A stretch of DNA of 64,000 nt from Bursaphelenchus xylophilus (taxonomy: Eukaryota; Nematoda; Chromadorea; Rhabditida; Aphelenchoididae), in the NCBI GenBank assembly GCA_904066235.2, contig CAJFCV020000006.1:6386001-6450000 (forward strand). The letters run 5' to 3'. Numbering within the stretch: the stretch's first letter is position 1; each line of letters opens with the position of its first letter. The position numbers were made by a program, and so were the translations under genes. Below the pieces are notes generated by a model that worked only from the letters and a program-made list of their open reading frames with translations, ran no database searches and was not told where the DNA came from. Positions 30,572 through 42,947 of the stretch are shown one piece after another.

Positions 30572-33500
30572 TCAATGCTTATTACACAGTTGTTTCAAGA
30601 ATTCCACAGCTGATACAAACTGAGTCCACCAATACGCTTCCTCGCCTTCAATCCGTGACCCATAGAAACTAGAAATGTATTGGATATTGGAAAGAAGAGC
30701 GGGTGGATTGGCCTGAAGGAGAACATAGACGAGGACGGGAGTGATATCATCCGCCGAGGCCACATTCCGTCCAGAAGCTAGACGGATCAGGCTTTCAATC
30801 GTTTGACAGCATCTCATCACACAAGCCAACTTGTCTCGAGGAGCTTTATAAGCATTTATTATGGCCACTTCGGCTTGGGCAGAGGGCCAAGGACATTCTC
30901 CATGATATTTTTTTGGGATTCCGAGTTCTGGATGATCTGGTGTAATGGAATGAGAGATCGTTTTGAGGGATTTGAAAAAGACACTGAATTACAATTACAA
31001 TCCGAAAAGAATCCACTTACTCATCTCTGTAAATGTCCGCATCCGTATTTGGGTACAAGGCCGCTCCATATATCTGCCCCATCAGATTTCGATCCATATT
31101 CTTCTTGATGGCATTGATCATATCGGGGCTGAAATCTCTCCAGATTTGTTCTGAGCAAATCTGCTCGAACAGACTATCCAGTGTTCTCTCCACCGCGTAC
31201 ATTCTTTCGTCCTACAACAATTTTTAACGGATTAATTTTATACATACCTGAACCTTCAGCCTCCTAAAGTCAGTGATAAATTTTTTGATAAACTTTTCTT
31301 TTCGCTCCAGATAATATCGAACCAGAAGATCCACCAAGCAATCGCCCATCACCTTCTTCTCCTTCTCGATCCTCATCAAAAGTTTTTTCAAATAAGAATT
31401 GAGTTGAAGGAGAGAGAGCCGAGATTGTTGAAGGTACATTAGATAACTAGTTCGTCTTCGGTGTTCATCTCTCAAAGTTCTGAACAACTTTCTGATCCCC
31501 CGACTATCGAACACAGAGAGGCATCTTCGAACTTCTCGAATCTGGGCAGTGAGGGTTCTGTTTTGGTTGTTGATAGATTCAGCCAACAAAAAGCGGAGGA
31601 ATTCGTCCAATCTGGTTACACTGCAAAAATAAAGCTTGTAACATCGGAATCACCTGGAGTCATTATCATTGTTAACGACATTTAAATTGGTGTTAATGGT
31701 GGAATACTTAGAAGTAACGTTGGTCGGAATGTTCTCAGCGGAACTGAGAACAAGGCGGATCTTCCTCTTGGCATCTGCAAACGCCTTGCACTTTGTGATA
31801 TTGCTGGAATCAAAGTAAGGCATGGAAGGTTCATCGGCATCCTGAAATATTATCTTCAAAAGTCAAACTAAGAAGACAGGTTAAAAAAATTTTCAATGTG
31901 TACATGTCTGATCTCCGCTGGTCGAAAAAGAGGTCCTGAAGAAGAACTAGGAGTAACAGGAGATCGGTACTTGTTCAAGATGTCATCGGCAATCCTCTCA
32001 CGATCACTTAAACTCAAGGAAACCGGAGCTGGCAACGGGGGCAATGGGGCAAACCCACTTGGACCAGGCTGATTTACATTGTTATCCCCAATGTCGATGA
32101 TCTGTCCTGTTGATTGACTCTCGTGTAAACGAGGTGGAATAGGCGGAGGCAAAGGTCCCAGAGATTGTTCTTGCTTTTGATCGTTTAATCCTTCATTGTC
32201 CGAGGCCACAACATCCGTAGACCAGCTGTCACTGACCAGTGAATAGGTTTCATCTCCTGAACTCGAATATTCGAAGAAAGCTAACCACTTACGATTTCGA
32301 CCCACATCGTGAGCGGGCAGTCCGAATTTTCCAAACTTTTCCTCAAGCCCTTCCGCATTTTGTTTTCTGACGGTTACCGGAAGCCTCGGTAGGCTTCTGC
32401 TGCTGTTCGCGTTGACATCATTGACTGTCATAGAGGTTACCGACTGATCTGGTGGAGGGGCACCGCCGCCCATTGAGAAAGGAGTCTCTCTTCCCCCACT
32501 CAGACTTGGAGAACCTCTTCCGGAGACATTGGCACTAATCGGGACCATGTCACTGAAGTTGTCGGGGAGGGTGCTGACTTCTTCCGGATCATCATCCTCA
32601 TCATCTTCTTCATCAGCCATATTGTCGTTCATCGAAGAACACAACGATCCACCACCTTCGGCCTCGTCAATTTCCTCATCGTCACTCGGGGCATCCGTAG
32701 TCCCAGTATGATCAGACACGACACTTTCAGTTGTTTTGAACCTCGTTTTCTTCTCTATCAAGCTTTCCGAACTATTAAATTTTTTCTCGGCCTTTGTCTT
32801 TGCGTTGTTCATGATCTTTTCCTCAGGCTCCATCCCGATAGGAACAAATCCATTGCTAAATTCAAACACCAGAACCTCCAGGACTTCTTCTACAATATTT
32901 TCCATTTTCTCTTCATTTATTCCATTGCTTCCGGGGAGGTTAGTAAGTAACTTTTGATGCTGAGTCTTGGCCACAGTTTGGACTTTATCAGCAAAAATAC
33001 GAAGCCGACCAGAGGAACTTCGAGGTAACGGAGCCTTGGGAGTTCCAAAATCTTCCCTGGATGCTTTACAAGAAGCGAGATCATCAGGTAATCTTTTCGC
33101 AAGTTGTTTTAATTTATTTCTGGTAGTTTCATCAGAAATTGCATCGACATTCCCTTTTAGACAATCGGCCTAAACAATGAAACATAAAATAAATTAATAC
33201 TTACCATAAGCTGAATCTCCTCGATCGTTCCGAGGAAATTACGACGATTATATAATTCTTGTCCTTCATCATTCTTCACAACCACCGGAAACATAAGACC
33301 TAAGCTCATGACATCGTATTTTAAGATATTCTTGACGAACTCCGGCATTGGATTATCAGAAAACATCTGGAGAATTCCATTCATATAAGCAGGTTGTTCC
33401 TCATATGGGCACAAGGCCAAAGATTGGATGATCTGGCCAACTTGCATCAGATTGAAACGAGCGACATGACCAATGGGCGTATCAGATATGATGCCATGAG

Positions 33501-35332
33501 GTTCTGGGTTTATCATCGCCGGGCAAATAAAGTTGGTAAATATTAGATCCGTGCAGATTAACTCAGCCTAAGGAGATACGCAAAAATATATGTAAGGATG
33601 GTTACATACACATCAAATCGGGTGTCGTGGCCAGAAACCTTGCCTCAAATTGCGTAACATTGCGCAAATTTCTGCTCTCTCTCCGTGAAGATTTTTTTCT
33701 TTTTTCTCTGCTCACAGGGGAAGTACTCCAAATGCGACGCTCAGATTTTCTTTAAATTTTGCACACACGTCGGGTATGGACTAAATATCAATTCCTGAAA
33801 GTTTTAGCTCGCGCTTTGCGGGCGCCGCCGAGATATCGAACGATTTTTGCCGCCGAGAGAGCATGCTAAACGTGGAGAACGGTCAGAGAGAAAAGCGCTT
33901 TTTGGCCATAAATTTGGCAGTTTCGTGCGGAAAAATTTGATTTTTTGTAGAAACATTATCCTTTACGGTTGAAATAGGCATGAAACCTTTCGTGCCAAAA
34001 TTCGGCAAAAAGTCCTAAATTTTCGCCGACTTTCGATCTAAAAGGTTGTTTCTGCAAAGCGCGAGCTAGGATTCTCGCATATATCTTAGAAAAAATTATT
34101 CTAAATTTGTGCCAAGTGTCATCAAAATCTGACCGTCGCACTTGGAGTACTTCCCCTGTCAGACAAGAATCGCGCATTTCTTGTCTAGAGGCCTAACAGA
34201 CAAGAGATCGCAGTTTCTGGCCACGACACAAGATTTGATGTGTACGTCACCATCCTTATATAAAAGACTTACTTCTTCTTTATTCACTCGCTTTCGATCC
34301 AATAAACTAGCTTTTAGTTGACGAACCAACCATATTAGACTTGCAGGAAAGCAACAAACCGCTTGTTGTATACCTAAAAATCCGATTTCACATAGAATAT
34401 TGACGTAACAAATCCTTGAAAAGCGGTAAAACATACTTTTCACAAACTGAAGACTTATTCTAAACAGTTTCTCGACAATTGATCGCCGATAAGAAGCTTG
34501 CTTTTCCTTATATTGTGCTGAATTTTCATCAAGTCCAAATCTCCTTTTTCTTTCCTCTGGAGTTAACCTGATCGGACTTTTCGAAGGATCTACATCAAGA
34601 AAAGTCTCATCTTGACTTAGTAATGTCATTATTGGCTCATGAAGTGCAGCTGTCAAGAATACCTAAAAAGATAAATAATATCCATTAGCACATACCTTAG
34701 CAGAGAAAAGTTGCTCCGAAAATAAACTGTACATTTTACAAAAGACACTGGCTCCTTTCCTAAGGTATCTTCTCGGATCCGATTTGGATGTCAATTGAAG
34801 TGAGATCAGGTTGGCAAGAACTTCCAACAGAGTCTTCTCATCCATTGGAAGTATCGACGCTCCAAAAATCACATTGAAGACACAACGACAAACATCATCT
34901 ACGGATACCGCAACCATGTTTTTATTTACCGAAACTTCCACAGAATTTAGACATTCAGCGAGAGCTCTTGGATGTTGATAATAAGTTCTCAATATCTCTG
35001 TTATCAACGAGGCATTATGGTTGAGGACTCTATGGCCAAGAATAAATTTAGTGGCTTGTAGCGACTTTAAAAGGCGGCCGACATTCTCCGGATGCACGGA
35101 AGGGTCTGAATATTTGAACCGCTTCCAGATACCCTAGATTTAAATGCTTCAAACTGATTGTAGGTACCTTTTCTTGCTGCGTAATCCATATTTGCTCTTC
35201 TAGATGCGCCAGATTGTCTGCGAAAACTTTGTTCATGTCTCTGAGAATCTCTATTTCATTACTAACCATTAACTTTTCGGACCTCAGTCTTTCATATAGA
35301 CTCAAGACCACATCGGGAGTCCCGGTATCCAT
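30572..35332 (-). CDS. rme-6: RME-6 / GAPVD1 (RasGAP-like plus VPS9 domain Rab5 exchange factor)
   Basis: Early-endosome/clathrin-coated-pit protein activating RAB-5. The N-terminal RasGAP domain shows VEVSVNKNMVAVSVDDV, LTSKSDPRRYLRKGASVFCK, FSEQLFSAK, LTAALHEPIMTLL, FICPAMINPEPHGIISDTPI and GHVARFNLMQVGQ, matching GAPVD1 block by block. The central linker is acidic and Ser/Pro-rich, with ADEEDDEDDDPEE and an SH3-type PPPIPPR. DRERIADDILNKYRSP is a conserved linker motif. The C-terminal VPS9 domain shows YKAPRDKLACVMRCCQTIES, ADDITPVLVYVLLQANPPAL and NIQYISSFYGSR, including the catalytic D and Y. ATG 35332 directly follows TTTTACAG. One intron (33568-34272) holds a nested transposon. It is the second gene of the operon-like run, 141 bp downstream of Y14. 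Confidence 0.9.
33595..34256. mobile_element. TA-flanked inverted-repeat element (AGGATGG ends) in an RME-6 intron, carrying a nested insertion
   Basis: The left end AGGATGGTTACATACACATC and the complement of the right end share AGGATGGT-AC-TACACATCAAATC and GTGTCGTGGCCAGAAAC. Flanks are TA (33593-33594 and 34257-34258). Taking the element out leaves an intron of about 42 nt. A second element lies inside it at 33715-34158. Confidence 0.75.
33715..34158. mobile_element. Nested 444-bp TNA-target inverted-repeat element (CAGGGGAAGTACT ends)
   Basis: Ends are CAGGGGAAGTACTCCAAATG and the complement (CTTGGAGTACTTCCCCTG), flanked by a 3-bp TCA duplication (33712-33714, 34159-34161). Inner inverted segments include GCGACGCTCAGATTTTCTTT and AGCGCGAGCT. 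A diverged relative sits at about 44912-45250. The termini resemble those of the tRNA-bearing family (CAAGGAAAGTACTT). Confidence 0.75.
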
Positions 35333-35472
35333 CTGTAAAAGTGAAGCCAGCAAAGTTGGCCTCTGAAGATTGTAACATCGATAGTTTGTGATTAAAACAC
35401 ATAATTAACGTTTTTAATGAAACAGCAATAATAATGCATGTTTAATTGAGAGGTAAAGTAGTATAAAATAAG

Positions 35473-36008
35473 TTATGCACGACGTTTAGATGAATTCAAA
35501 AATGCCCAATCGGCGGTCAAAGTCTTCTCCACAAATTCAGATCCATCCAACCCTTCGATAGCTGCCTGGGCTTCTTCTTTGGTTTCGTATTGTGCAACAC
35601 AATATCCTTTTAGGTATCCTGTACGCCGATCCAGATTCAAATGCATGTTGAGGACCTTGCCGTATTCCTGTAGTCTCTCCATCATGTCGTCTTCGATCAC
35701 CTCTTCATTGATTCCGGTAATGAAGATAGTCCAGCCCTGAAAACAAAAGCATAAACTGAGAGATCAAAAATTAACAACAATAGTAAAGTGTTTAATCCTT
35801 ACATCAATTGACCGCTGTGGACCGGCACCATCTCCCTTCAGAGTATCATAGGCGCCACCCGTTTCGGAACTCTGCTGTTTGTCGTTGAATCCCCGGCCAC
35901 GTCTTCTGGTGGCCTGTTGTCTAAGTTCGTCGACTAAATTCATATAAGAAGGAAGGCATTTCACTTACGATCTTCGCCAGTTTCCATTGAGATCTCGTTA
36001 TCTGACAT
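35473..36008 (-). CDS. rnp-4: Exon junction complex protein Y14 / RBM8A (C. elegans RNP-4)
   Basis: RNA-recognition-motif protein that pairs with MAGOH in the exon junction complex. Exons 35969-36008, 35803-35933 and 35473-35736 give 144 aa. The N-terminal part has the basic RRRGRGF motif and GPQRSIDGWTIFITGINEE; the WT-I-F-I-T-G segment is RNP2. RNP1 is GYLKGYCVAQYET, preceded by the strongly conserved MHLNLDRRTGYLKGY. The C-terminus SSKRRA is shorter than the Arg/Ser tail of the human protein. No acceptor-like signal precedes ATG 36008, unlike the downstream genes, so it is probably the first gene of the run Y14, RME-6, TADA1, GLD-2-like. Confidence 0.95.
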
Positions 36009-36369
36009 TTTTACAAGGTTTCCGTACAACGCAGGGAAGCAAGAATAAATAAAAAATATTTTTTTGGGAAAAGCGGAACAGAAATATTGAACAGAATGCC
36101 ATTATTTTAAATTGTCAATGCATCGTGGTGGGATTCACTTCTAATGTACCTGAATTGTTTCAGAGGGACGAGTCTTGACATCAATGTAAATAAATACAGA
36201 TTCCCTGACATTTCGATGTTTGAATATTAATATTTTGCTCAAACATTTTATTGTTTTCGATCTCGATGTGGACTAAATTGTATTGTTTAACAGTGAAAAC
36301 TGCTTTTAGAGTTTATGCGGTGTCTCTAATAATATCAAGGTCTTTCCGGACCTCTCAGAACTGGTCAAA

Positions 36370-39162
36370 ATGGTGGAGACGGGTAGAAAATCTGATCTTC
36401 TGGAGTTATTTTCTTCGCTCAGTTTCCAAGATTCCAGTCCAAAAAAATCTCAGCAGAACTACCACCCTCAGCCATGGTGCGGCAAACATGTTAATGAGGA
36501 AGTTTCGAGTCCTAAAAATGTTTATAATTATGCCGCAAACGTTGTCAGTGAAAAAACACCAATGTGTCAAATTGCAGAACTTGCAAGACATCACAAGGTA
36601 AGCATAACGATTTTAACTCCAATTTCACCAGTTAAAACACGAGTATGTATTACTGGATGAGAGTGGGCCCGCACACAAAAAGAAGTTTTCCGTGAAGTTG
36701 GTCCTAAAAGTTGGCGAAGAATATGAAGGAAGTGGTCCCTCAATTAAGAAAGCCCAACAATCGGCCGCTGAAAATGCTCTAGAGAACTCGAAACTGGAAA
36801 AGCCTCCAAAAAGAAATCACAAAAACAAGAATGGTAGGAACGTTATGTTAAACAAGGTTATTATTAAGATAACAACCCTGTATGGCTTTTATTTAATGTG
36901 GCCAATCAATTGGGCATTGATGTTAAATTCGATCACACCCAGGTATATCCGAAGAACACAGGTGGTGTGACTAACTATGCTCCAAATACGTTCAACAAAC
37001 AACTGCCTTACTTCAATGGCCCTCCAGGCATGAACGGCTGGAATTCGATGATGAATCCACCTCCTAGCAACGTCGCTTATCCTCCTGTTGGTGTCTATCC
37101 TCGGATGTTTTGGCGGTCACCAATGTTCATGCCTCCGTCTCAACCAATGGTCAACAATACAGTGAGGAATTATTTAAATTATTATTTTTGTTTTAGGCCC
37201 CGCAGCGGAATGGGAAAGCAAAGAACGAGGTCTACCATAGATGCAGTTTTATTTTATCTGATGGAACATTTCACAAGGGAGCCGGGAAAACTCTAGGATT
37301 TGCAAAGACGGAAGCTGCAACTAAGGTAGAGATTTTAATGAAGCGATTGTAAATCATTTTTAGGCATTGTTCCACTTGAGACCTCTTTTAGCTGAGCAAG
37401 AGGCTAAACTGCGTAAAGAAGATGGTGATGGAATTGACGAAGAACGACGTAAAACTGATTCCTCAAGTGGTGAAAGCGACAATGAACTTAACAACAACAA
37501 CGATAACAAGGAGAATAACTTGGTCTTACGGAAGAAGAAAAAGAAGAAATCTGTGGTTTCTGAAATCCATGAAGCTGCGTTTCGACTGAAAATGAATGTG
37601 GAACTGGAGTTGTTGACACAAGCTGGTGAACCGCACAGTAGAACCTATACCATGCGATGTAGATTGACATCTCCAAAGAACAGCCAAGTGCTTGAAGCGG
37701 AAGGCATTGGTACTAGTAAGAAGAGCGCTAAGCAAAACGCCTGCAAGAATTTGTTGGAGAAGATTGCTACATTGGAGAACGATCCGGTTTATCTAGCTTC
37801 TTTAATTGTGAAATCAGCAGTTAACAAAAAAGGAGTGAACAAAGAGTCAAAGAGAAAAACAATCGTCAAAGATATGAAGATGGATCCCCAATACGGTCAT
37901 CACATTAATCCCATCAGTCGTCTAATCCAAGTGACTCAAGCCAGGAAAGAACAGGATCCCGTCTTCAAATTGATAGGTGAACATGGCCAAAATAGGTACC
38001 GCGAGTTTGTTGTGGAAGTCAAGTGCATGGATCAAGTCCAAACCGGGATGGGGCAGAATAAAAAGCTGGCAAAGAGAGCAGCCGCTGAAGCCATGCTTTC
38101 AGCCATTGGCTACGTTAAGCCGATGCCTCAACCAGGGAAGAGTTTGTTGAAGAAAAAGAGTTGTGGTAAGTTGGCAAACCATGATAACCTTTGTCTTTCA
38201 GATGATATAAAACCAGTTATGAACGAAATTGGTGTCTTCGATGCCTCCGAATTGGGAAACCAATCACCGGTTGATATTGCGGGAAAGGAAAAGCTCGCTT
38301 CTCCTGTCATGGAAACATTTGAAGATGTCGAGACATCTCTTACCAAGGGACCTCCGACAGATGTTGGAGATGATTTCCCTGTCATCCACCGGGTCCGAGC
38401 GGATAGTGAGAAATTGTAAGTTCGTCTACTGTCTACAAATATTTTTTTTTAAAATTCAGGCCATCTGAGATGGCTCCGATTCCATCCGAGAGACGCCGAG
38501 TTACGTTCAGCACCAAGGTGGCGGAATGCCCGCCTCCAGAAGACAGTAATTATCCAGCGTCGAGTGTCACATTACTCAAGTCTGAGGTCGTTGTGGCTCC
38601 GAAATTGAAGAAAAGGGGCCGTGATTCGAAGAAAGCCTTAAGCAGCGCAGAGAAGGCCTCCGTGGCTGCCATCTGCCGGCTATTTCTCAGCTACCCTCAG
38701 GCTGAAAATACTCGTTCTGGGTTTGTCCAAGCAGATAATCCCATCTTTAATATCAGTGTTCCTGTGAATAAGGACAAATCTCATCTTTTGGTTAAGTCCA
38801 GCTTTATTGACATCAATTTGTTTGCGACTCCGTTGAGTCCTCTTCCCATTGTCTCATCTGATACCATCACTTTTCCGTCTCAACCTCCCGTCATTCCCAT
38901 CTGCGATAATTATGAAACGAATGGTTTTGTGGTTAAGGATGCCAAGTGGCTACTTGAAGTGTTGGCCAAGATTTTCAAATTTACTGTCTCGTATTCTGAT
39001 TTCCCAAAGGCTACAGACTCGGAGAATTTCTTTTCTATTGTCACTGTAGGCTTGGATAAACCGATCCTTCTTCCTGGTACCGGACCCGACGAAGACGGCG
39101 CTCATTTGGATGCCGCTTATCACGGCATTGAGGCATTAGGCCAACTTGATAAGGGTAATTGA
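36370..39162 (+). CDS. stau-1: Staufen double-stranded RNA-binding protein
   Basis: Cytoplasmic dsRNA-binding protein for mRNA localisation, translation and decay. Domains in order: dsRBD1 split by an intron (CQIAELARHHK, then LKHEYVLLDESGPAHKKKFS and SIKKAQQSAAENAL); dsRBD2, beginning NNPVWLLFNVANQLGID and interrupted by a Pro/Asn/Met-rich insert (PPGMNGWNSMMNPPPSN), then KTLGFAKTEAATKALFHLRP; an acidic/Lys-rich linker; dsRBD3 (SEIHEAAFRLKMNVELELL to GIGTSKKSAKQNACKNLLEK); dsRBD4 (INPISRLIQVTQARKEQDPV to GQNKKLAKRAAAEAMLSAIG); and a C-terminal dsRBD5-like region (WLLEVLAKIFKFTVSYSDFP). RRVTFSTKV matches the Staufen linker. The split insertion in dsRBD2 is a Staufen hallmark. Introns are 33-60 nt. 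The 3' UTR ends near AATAAA at 39640-39655, overlapping the convergent adenylate kinase 3' end. Confidence 0.95.
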
Positions 39163-39697
39163 TATAAATCGTGACCGGTATGTCACAGTGTCTTACCAGC
39201 AAGTCTTTTACTGACCTCAAATAGCGATCCCGATCGAAATTGCTACATCTAGTCAGCGCATTACGGTGTCTATGTTAATTTAAGCTATTCTTCCAGTCAA
39301 CCGCTCACATAAGTTTTATCACAATTACATATTCTCGCATAATTCCAGCGCCAGAGTTTGCTTAAGTGACCCCTCAAATGCTCAGTGGCATTCATCCTCT
39401 TTGCATTTTGCCTTTACAAAATGTGGTAGTTTGCCTATTCTTCGTGTCGTTATATTTCCAGCATTTGTCCTGGGCTTTAACTTTTATTCTCACTTTAATA
39501 TCTCGCGTGCTCGTTTGGTCCTCTTGCATGGCCATCTCTGCATGGTATTAAACTCCTCTTAAGGTCATATCTCCAAAATTATGTCACTCTTGCGATCTAG
39601 CCGCGAGTCCTTGCCTTAGGCTTTTAGCTAATCCTAGATTCAATAAAATAAAGATTAAAAAAATATGTTGTTTATTTCGGAAAGAGCTTGTGATTGT
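39163..39697. other. Convergent 3' UTR region of Staufen and adenylate kinase
   Basis: Non-coding. The plus-strand polyA signals AATAAAATAAAG (about 39641-39652) and a minus-strand AATAAA (complement of TTTATT at 39671) lie about 20 bp apart, so the two 3' UTRs abut or overlap. Confidence 0.5.
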
Positions 39698-42600
39698 TTA
39701 TGATGCCACTGATCCAGCTGTACGCAAGTCACGGCTCTCGACTTCCGGGACATTTGTTTTGCCATCTAGAGGTATCGTTACTACTTTCGAGGGATACTTA
39801 CCATTGGCAAACACAGTAGAGTCCATAAGTTCGGTGACTGTACTAAACAAACGATCCACTGGGCCATCGCCTTCAACCTAAAGTAATTTTTATCATCTTT
39901 TCTTAATGCAGAGGGAGTTTCAAGAAAAAGAAAAATTGTTCCCTTTGCAGCTATCCAAGAAGTTTAAGCTGTATTTAAAATTCGAAGTCGTGCGTTTTTA
40001 GAATGTGTAAAAGATTTTTTCTCGCCTCGGAGGAGAAATCACATTTTGGCCGAAACATCTGATGCCTTTTTTGAATATGACGTCTCGTTACAAAGCCCAG
40101 ACTTCTGTAATACGGATGAAATTAAGTTTGTCACATCTGGTAGGATATACTATGTCAGTCACAGTTTTTAGGTCCGATTGACGTCACTTGCTCTGACTAG
40201 AGCAAACAGTGCAGGATACTAGTCGCCGCAAAAAGTCTTTGGAATTTAGTATACCAAAGACGTTTATCTAGAAAATTTTGCAAAAACCAAGCCCCCAAAA
40301 CGGCCTCCGCCGATAAAGAAGTCCCCGCCGAGTCTTCGCCAATGTGTGAAACATCCGCCAAGCTCCCGAGAATACCAGGTTACATCCTACCAGATGTGGC
40401 AAACCTAATTTCATTCGCCGTACAGAGGCCTGGACTTTGTAATAAGGGGGATTTAAAAACAATTTAAACTTCTTGCAAAGCGGAAATGGGTACAAAGATA
40501 TTCGAAAAACGTTTTTCCGATATTTCTTGAAACACCCTATAGCATTTATCTCTCGGGTCTTGATTTTACTTACCACTCTCAACTTCTTCTTTTCGTCCAG
40601 ATGTTTGAGCATTGGCAATGTGTTTTGCTTGAACAACGCGAGTTTCTGTTTGAGTGATTGTTCGTCATCATCTAAAATGGGTAGAATGAAAGTATAAAAA
40701 GCATGGCAAAATTTCTTACCAAGTCGAGCGTTTCCGGTTTCTTTGGCCTCCTCGAATCGCTTGTTGATATTATCTTTGCAGAATTGCTCTGTGCAATCCA
40801 ACAATATAGCGACATCTAATCGGCCCAGTTGGCTCTCGATATCCTCAGCTTGTGCCAGTGTTCGTGGATAGCCTTCGATTACATATCCCCAGGATCGGTT
40901 TCCCATTTCGTGAACCGTCGAATATAAAATTTCTCGACATATTTTCTGCAAAGACGCATTCAGTATGGTACTTAAATATTACCATAGGGATCTGTTCTCC
41001 GGCTTCCATCTTCTTTCCCACCCTGATCCAGAGTTCGTCTTCGGGATTATCGTTAACTTTTTTCCTGAGCAAATCCCCCATGCTAATATGAACAAATCCT
41101 TCATATTTCTTGGCGACTTTTTCTGCCATTTCTTTTTTATTCGACCCTGGGGCACCTAAGTTTGATTTAATTTCTTTTAGTATAAGCATACCCAATATTA
41201 AAATCACGGGTGCATTGTTTGGCAGGCCTTTCGGGAATCGATCAGCTGCACTGGGAAGGCGGCTTACTGTGCTCGCGGACAATAGACGTACATTTGCTTC
41301 CGCGGTTGGATCGACTACATTCTCTTTAATTATTTACAGATTGTTTATAAAATCTAAAATTACCTTCAGGCAATTTTTCCATTTCGACTGCCGTCGTTGG
41401 AGGTCTAATTGTGTCGTTCTCTTCTGCCGCTGGCGTTTTTGGAACTGACGGAGGACGTGAATTCGCAGACGTGGATTTCTTCGAAGCACTGGTTGCAGGT
41501 CGAGATCCGGTTCGGGTTGGTGGTTTGGAGGCAGGATTCTGCCTTATAACCCCATCAGTCCCCGTTCCTGGTCTACTTTCTTTCGATTTGCTGGTGGACG
41601 GCCGAGATTGGCTCTGCGAGAGATTTGCTTTCGAGACCTCTCTAGTAATCCGCCGATTAGTATTTTCTCCGTTCTGGGTATTATTCTCAAAACTGTTCTG
41701 TTCTGCTTCTCCGGGAGTTGTAGTTGTGTGAATGGATTCGTTTGTGGCTACCCTTGACAGCGATTTATTCTTAGAAACCCCAGGAGTCGCAGGGGTTTGC
41801 GGTTTTGATCGAGCTGTTGTATCCGTAGTAGTGGGCCGGGCTGTATCCTTGTCTCTTTCTGAAATTACAACCGGTTTAAAAAAAGAGGATTAAAACCTTG
41901 GTATAAATAAATCATCCAAACAAGAAATACCTGTGTTAAGTTCGGTTTCTGATCCTTTGGAAGTTGAAGATTCGAGAACTTCTACACCCTGAGGGTTTGG
42001 GTTCTCGTCTGTGGTAGCACGAGACTTGACCTTTCGCTTGGCAGAGGGAAGGCTGGGGGAAGGTTCCCGACTCGAAGTAGTGGAGTCGCCCTGAAACAGG
42101 AAGCATGCCCAACTGAGTCCATCCTTACTTGGCCTTTTGACGTTGCAGCTGGATGCTTCGCCACCATCGAAACGCCGCTCTCCATTGCACGCTTGACCAA
42201 CTTCTTCATTCTATCCAGTATTACATTATCATCTTTTTCGCCTGGGATCTGAAAAGAAAATTGTAATTAAACTTAGTTATTATAGACACGTCACAATGCA
42301 AAATTGCATACCAAGTACAAAAGTCGGTGGTCATCAAAGTATTTAGCACTTGGGAGGGTTTTATTTCTGAATTCGTTGATCCGTCGGTCTATGACTTCTC
42401 GATCCAAGCCCCTGTTCATCATATGAGTCCGAAGTGTCTCCTCATCATAGTCCAATATCATCGCCAGATTTACATTCCTCACCTGGAATTATTAAGACAT
42501 CATTCGGTTCACCTACATTCTTCTCAAAATCTTCGACTTGTTTGGCCTCTCGAGGAAATCCTTCCAGGAAGTAAGCATTTGCGTTTGGATACCGTCCCAT

Positions 42601-42947
42601 TTCAGCCTTTACCAGCATTTGAATCAGATCGTTTGATATTAATTCACCTACACGATTGTTAAGCATATTACATAATGAACGAAGATAGAAAACATACCCC
42701 GATCGTACTTTCGGGAAGCTTCTTTCCACTCAGGATAGACGGTCTTATACCGCTTAATGGCATCTTTTATGAGATCTGGTACACAAATATGGACCAGTCC
42801 TTTGTTCTCCAGGGCGTCTCGCACTTTCGCTGCATATTTCGTCTTGCCTCCACCTGGTCCGCCAATAAATAAGATGATTGGAGCAGTTGGGTTTACATAG
42901 GCATGCTGCGCTGCCTTGGCCACAGACGGACGCCGTTGATGCCCCAT
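39698..42947 (-). CDS. Twin-domain adenylate kinase (AK5-like) with long disordered linker
   Basis: Two nucleoside-monophosphate kinase domains joined by a Ser/Thr/Pro-rich linker of about 190 residues. Domain 1: PIILFIGGPGGGKTKYAAKV (P-loop), GLVHICVPDLI, ANAYFLEGFPREAKQVEDFE (NMP-binding) and MILDYDEETLRTHMMNRGLD. Linker: TSSREPSPSLPSAKRKVKSR, then TTTDTTARSKPQTPATPGVS. Domain 2: GFVHISMGDLLRKKV, WGYVIEGYPRTLAQAEDIES and AILLDCTEQFCKDNINKRFE, then the final VEGDGPVDRLFSTVTELMDS. The P-loop of domain 2 reads GAPGSNKKEMA instead of GxPGSGKGT, so catalysis there is doubtful. Most introns are short; the last but one (39878-40573) holds a transposon. Start taken as ATG 42947; an acceptor (TTTGCAG) 29 nt upstream and in-frame codons leave an upstream exon possible, perhaps in the neighbouring AK5-N-terminal gene. 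Confidence 0.85.
39911..40540. mobile_element. ~630-bp inverted-repeat element in the adenylate kinase intron
   Basis: The left end GAGGGAGTTTCAAGAAA matches the complement of the right end (TTTCTTGAAACACCCTATA). Inner blocks also mirror each other, for example GATGAAATTAAGTTTGTCAC (about 40115) and its complement near 40400; the inverted arms total about 240 bp. The GAAACACCCT terminus is shared with the SNRNP40 intron element. Without it the intron would be about 66 nt. Confidence 0.65.

Noticed and set aside
32529..32711. Poly-serine plus-strand frame
   Set aside because: It is the reverse strand of the acidic D/E tract in the RME-6 linker.
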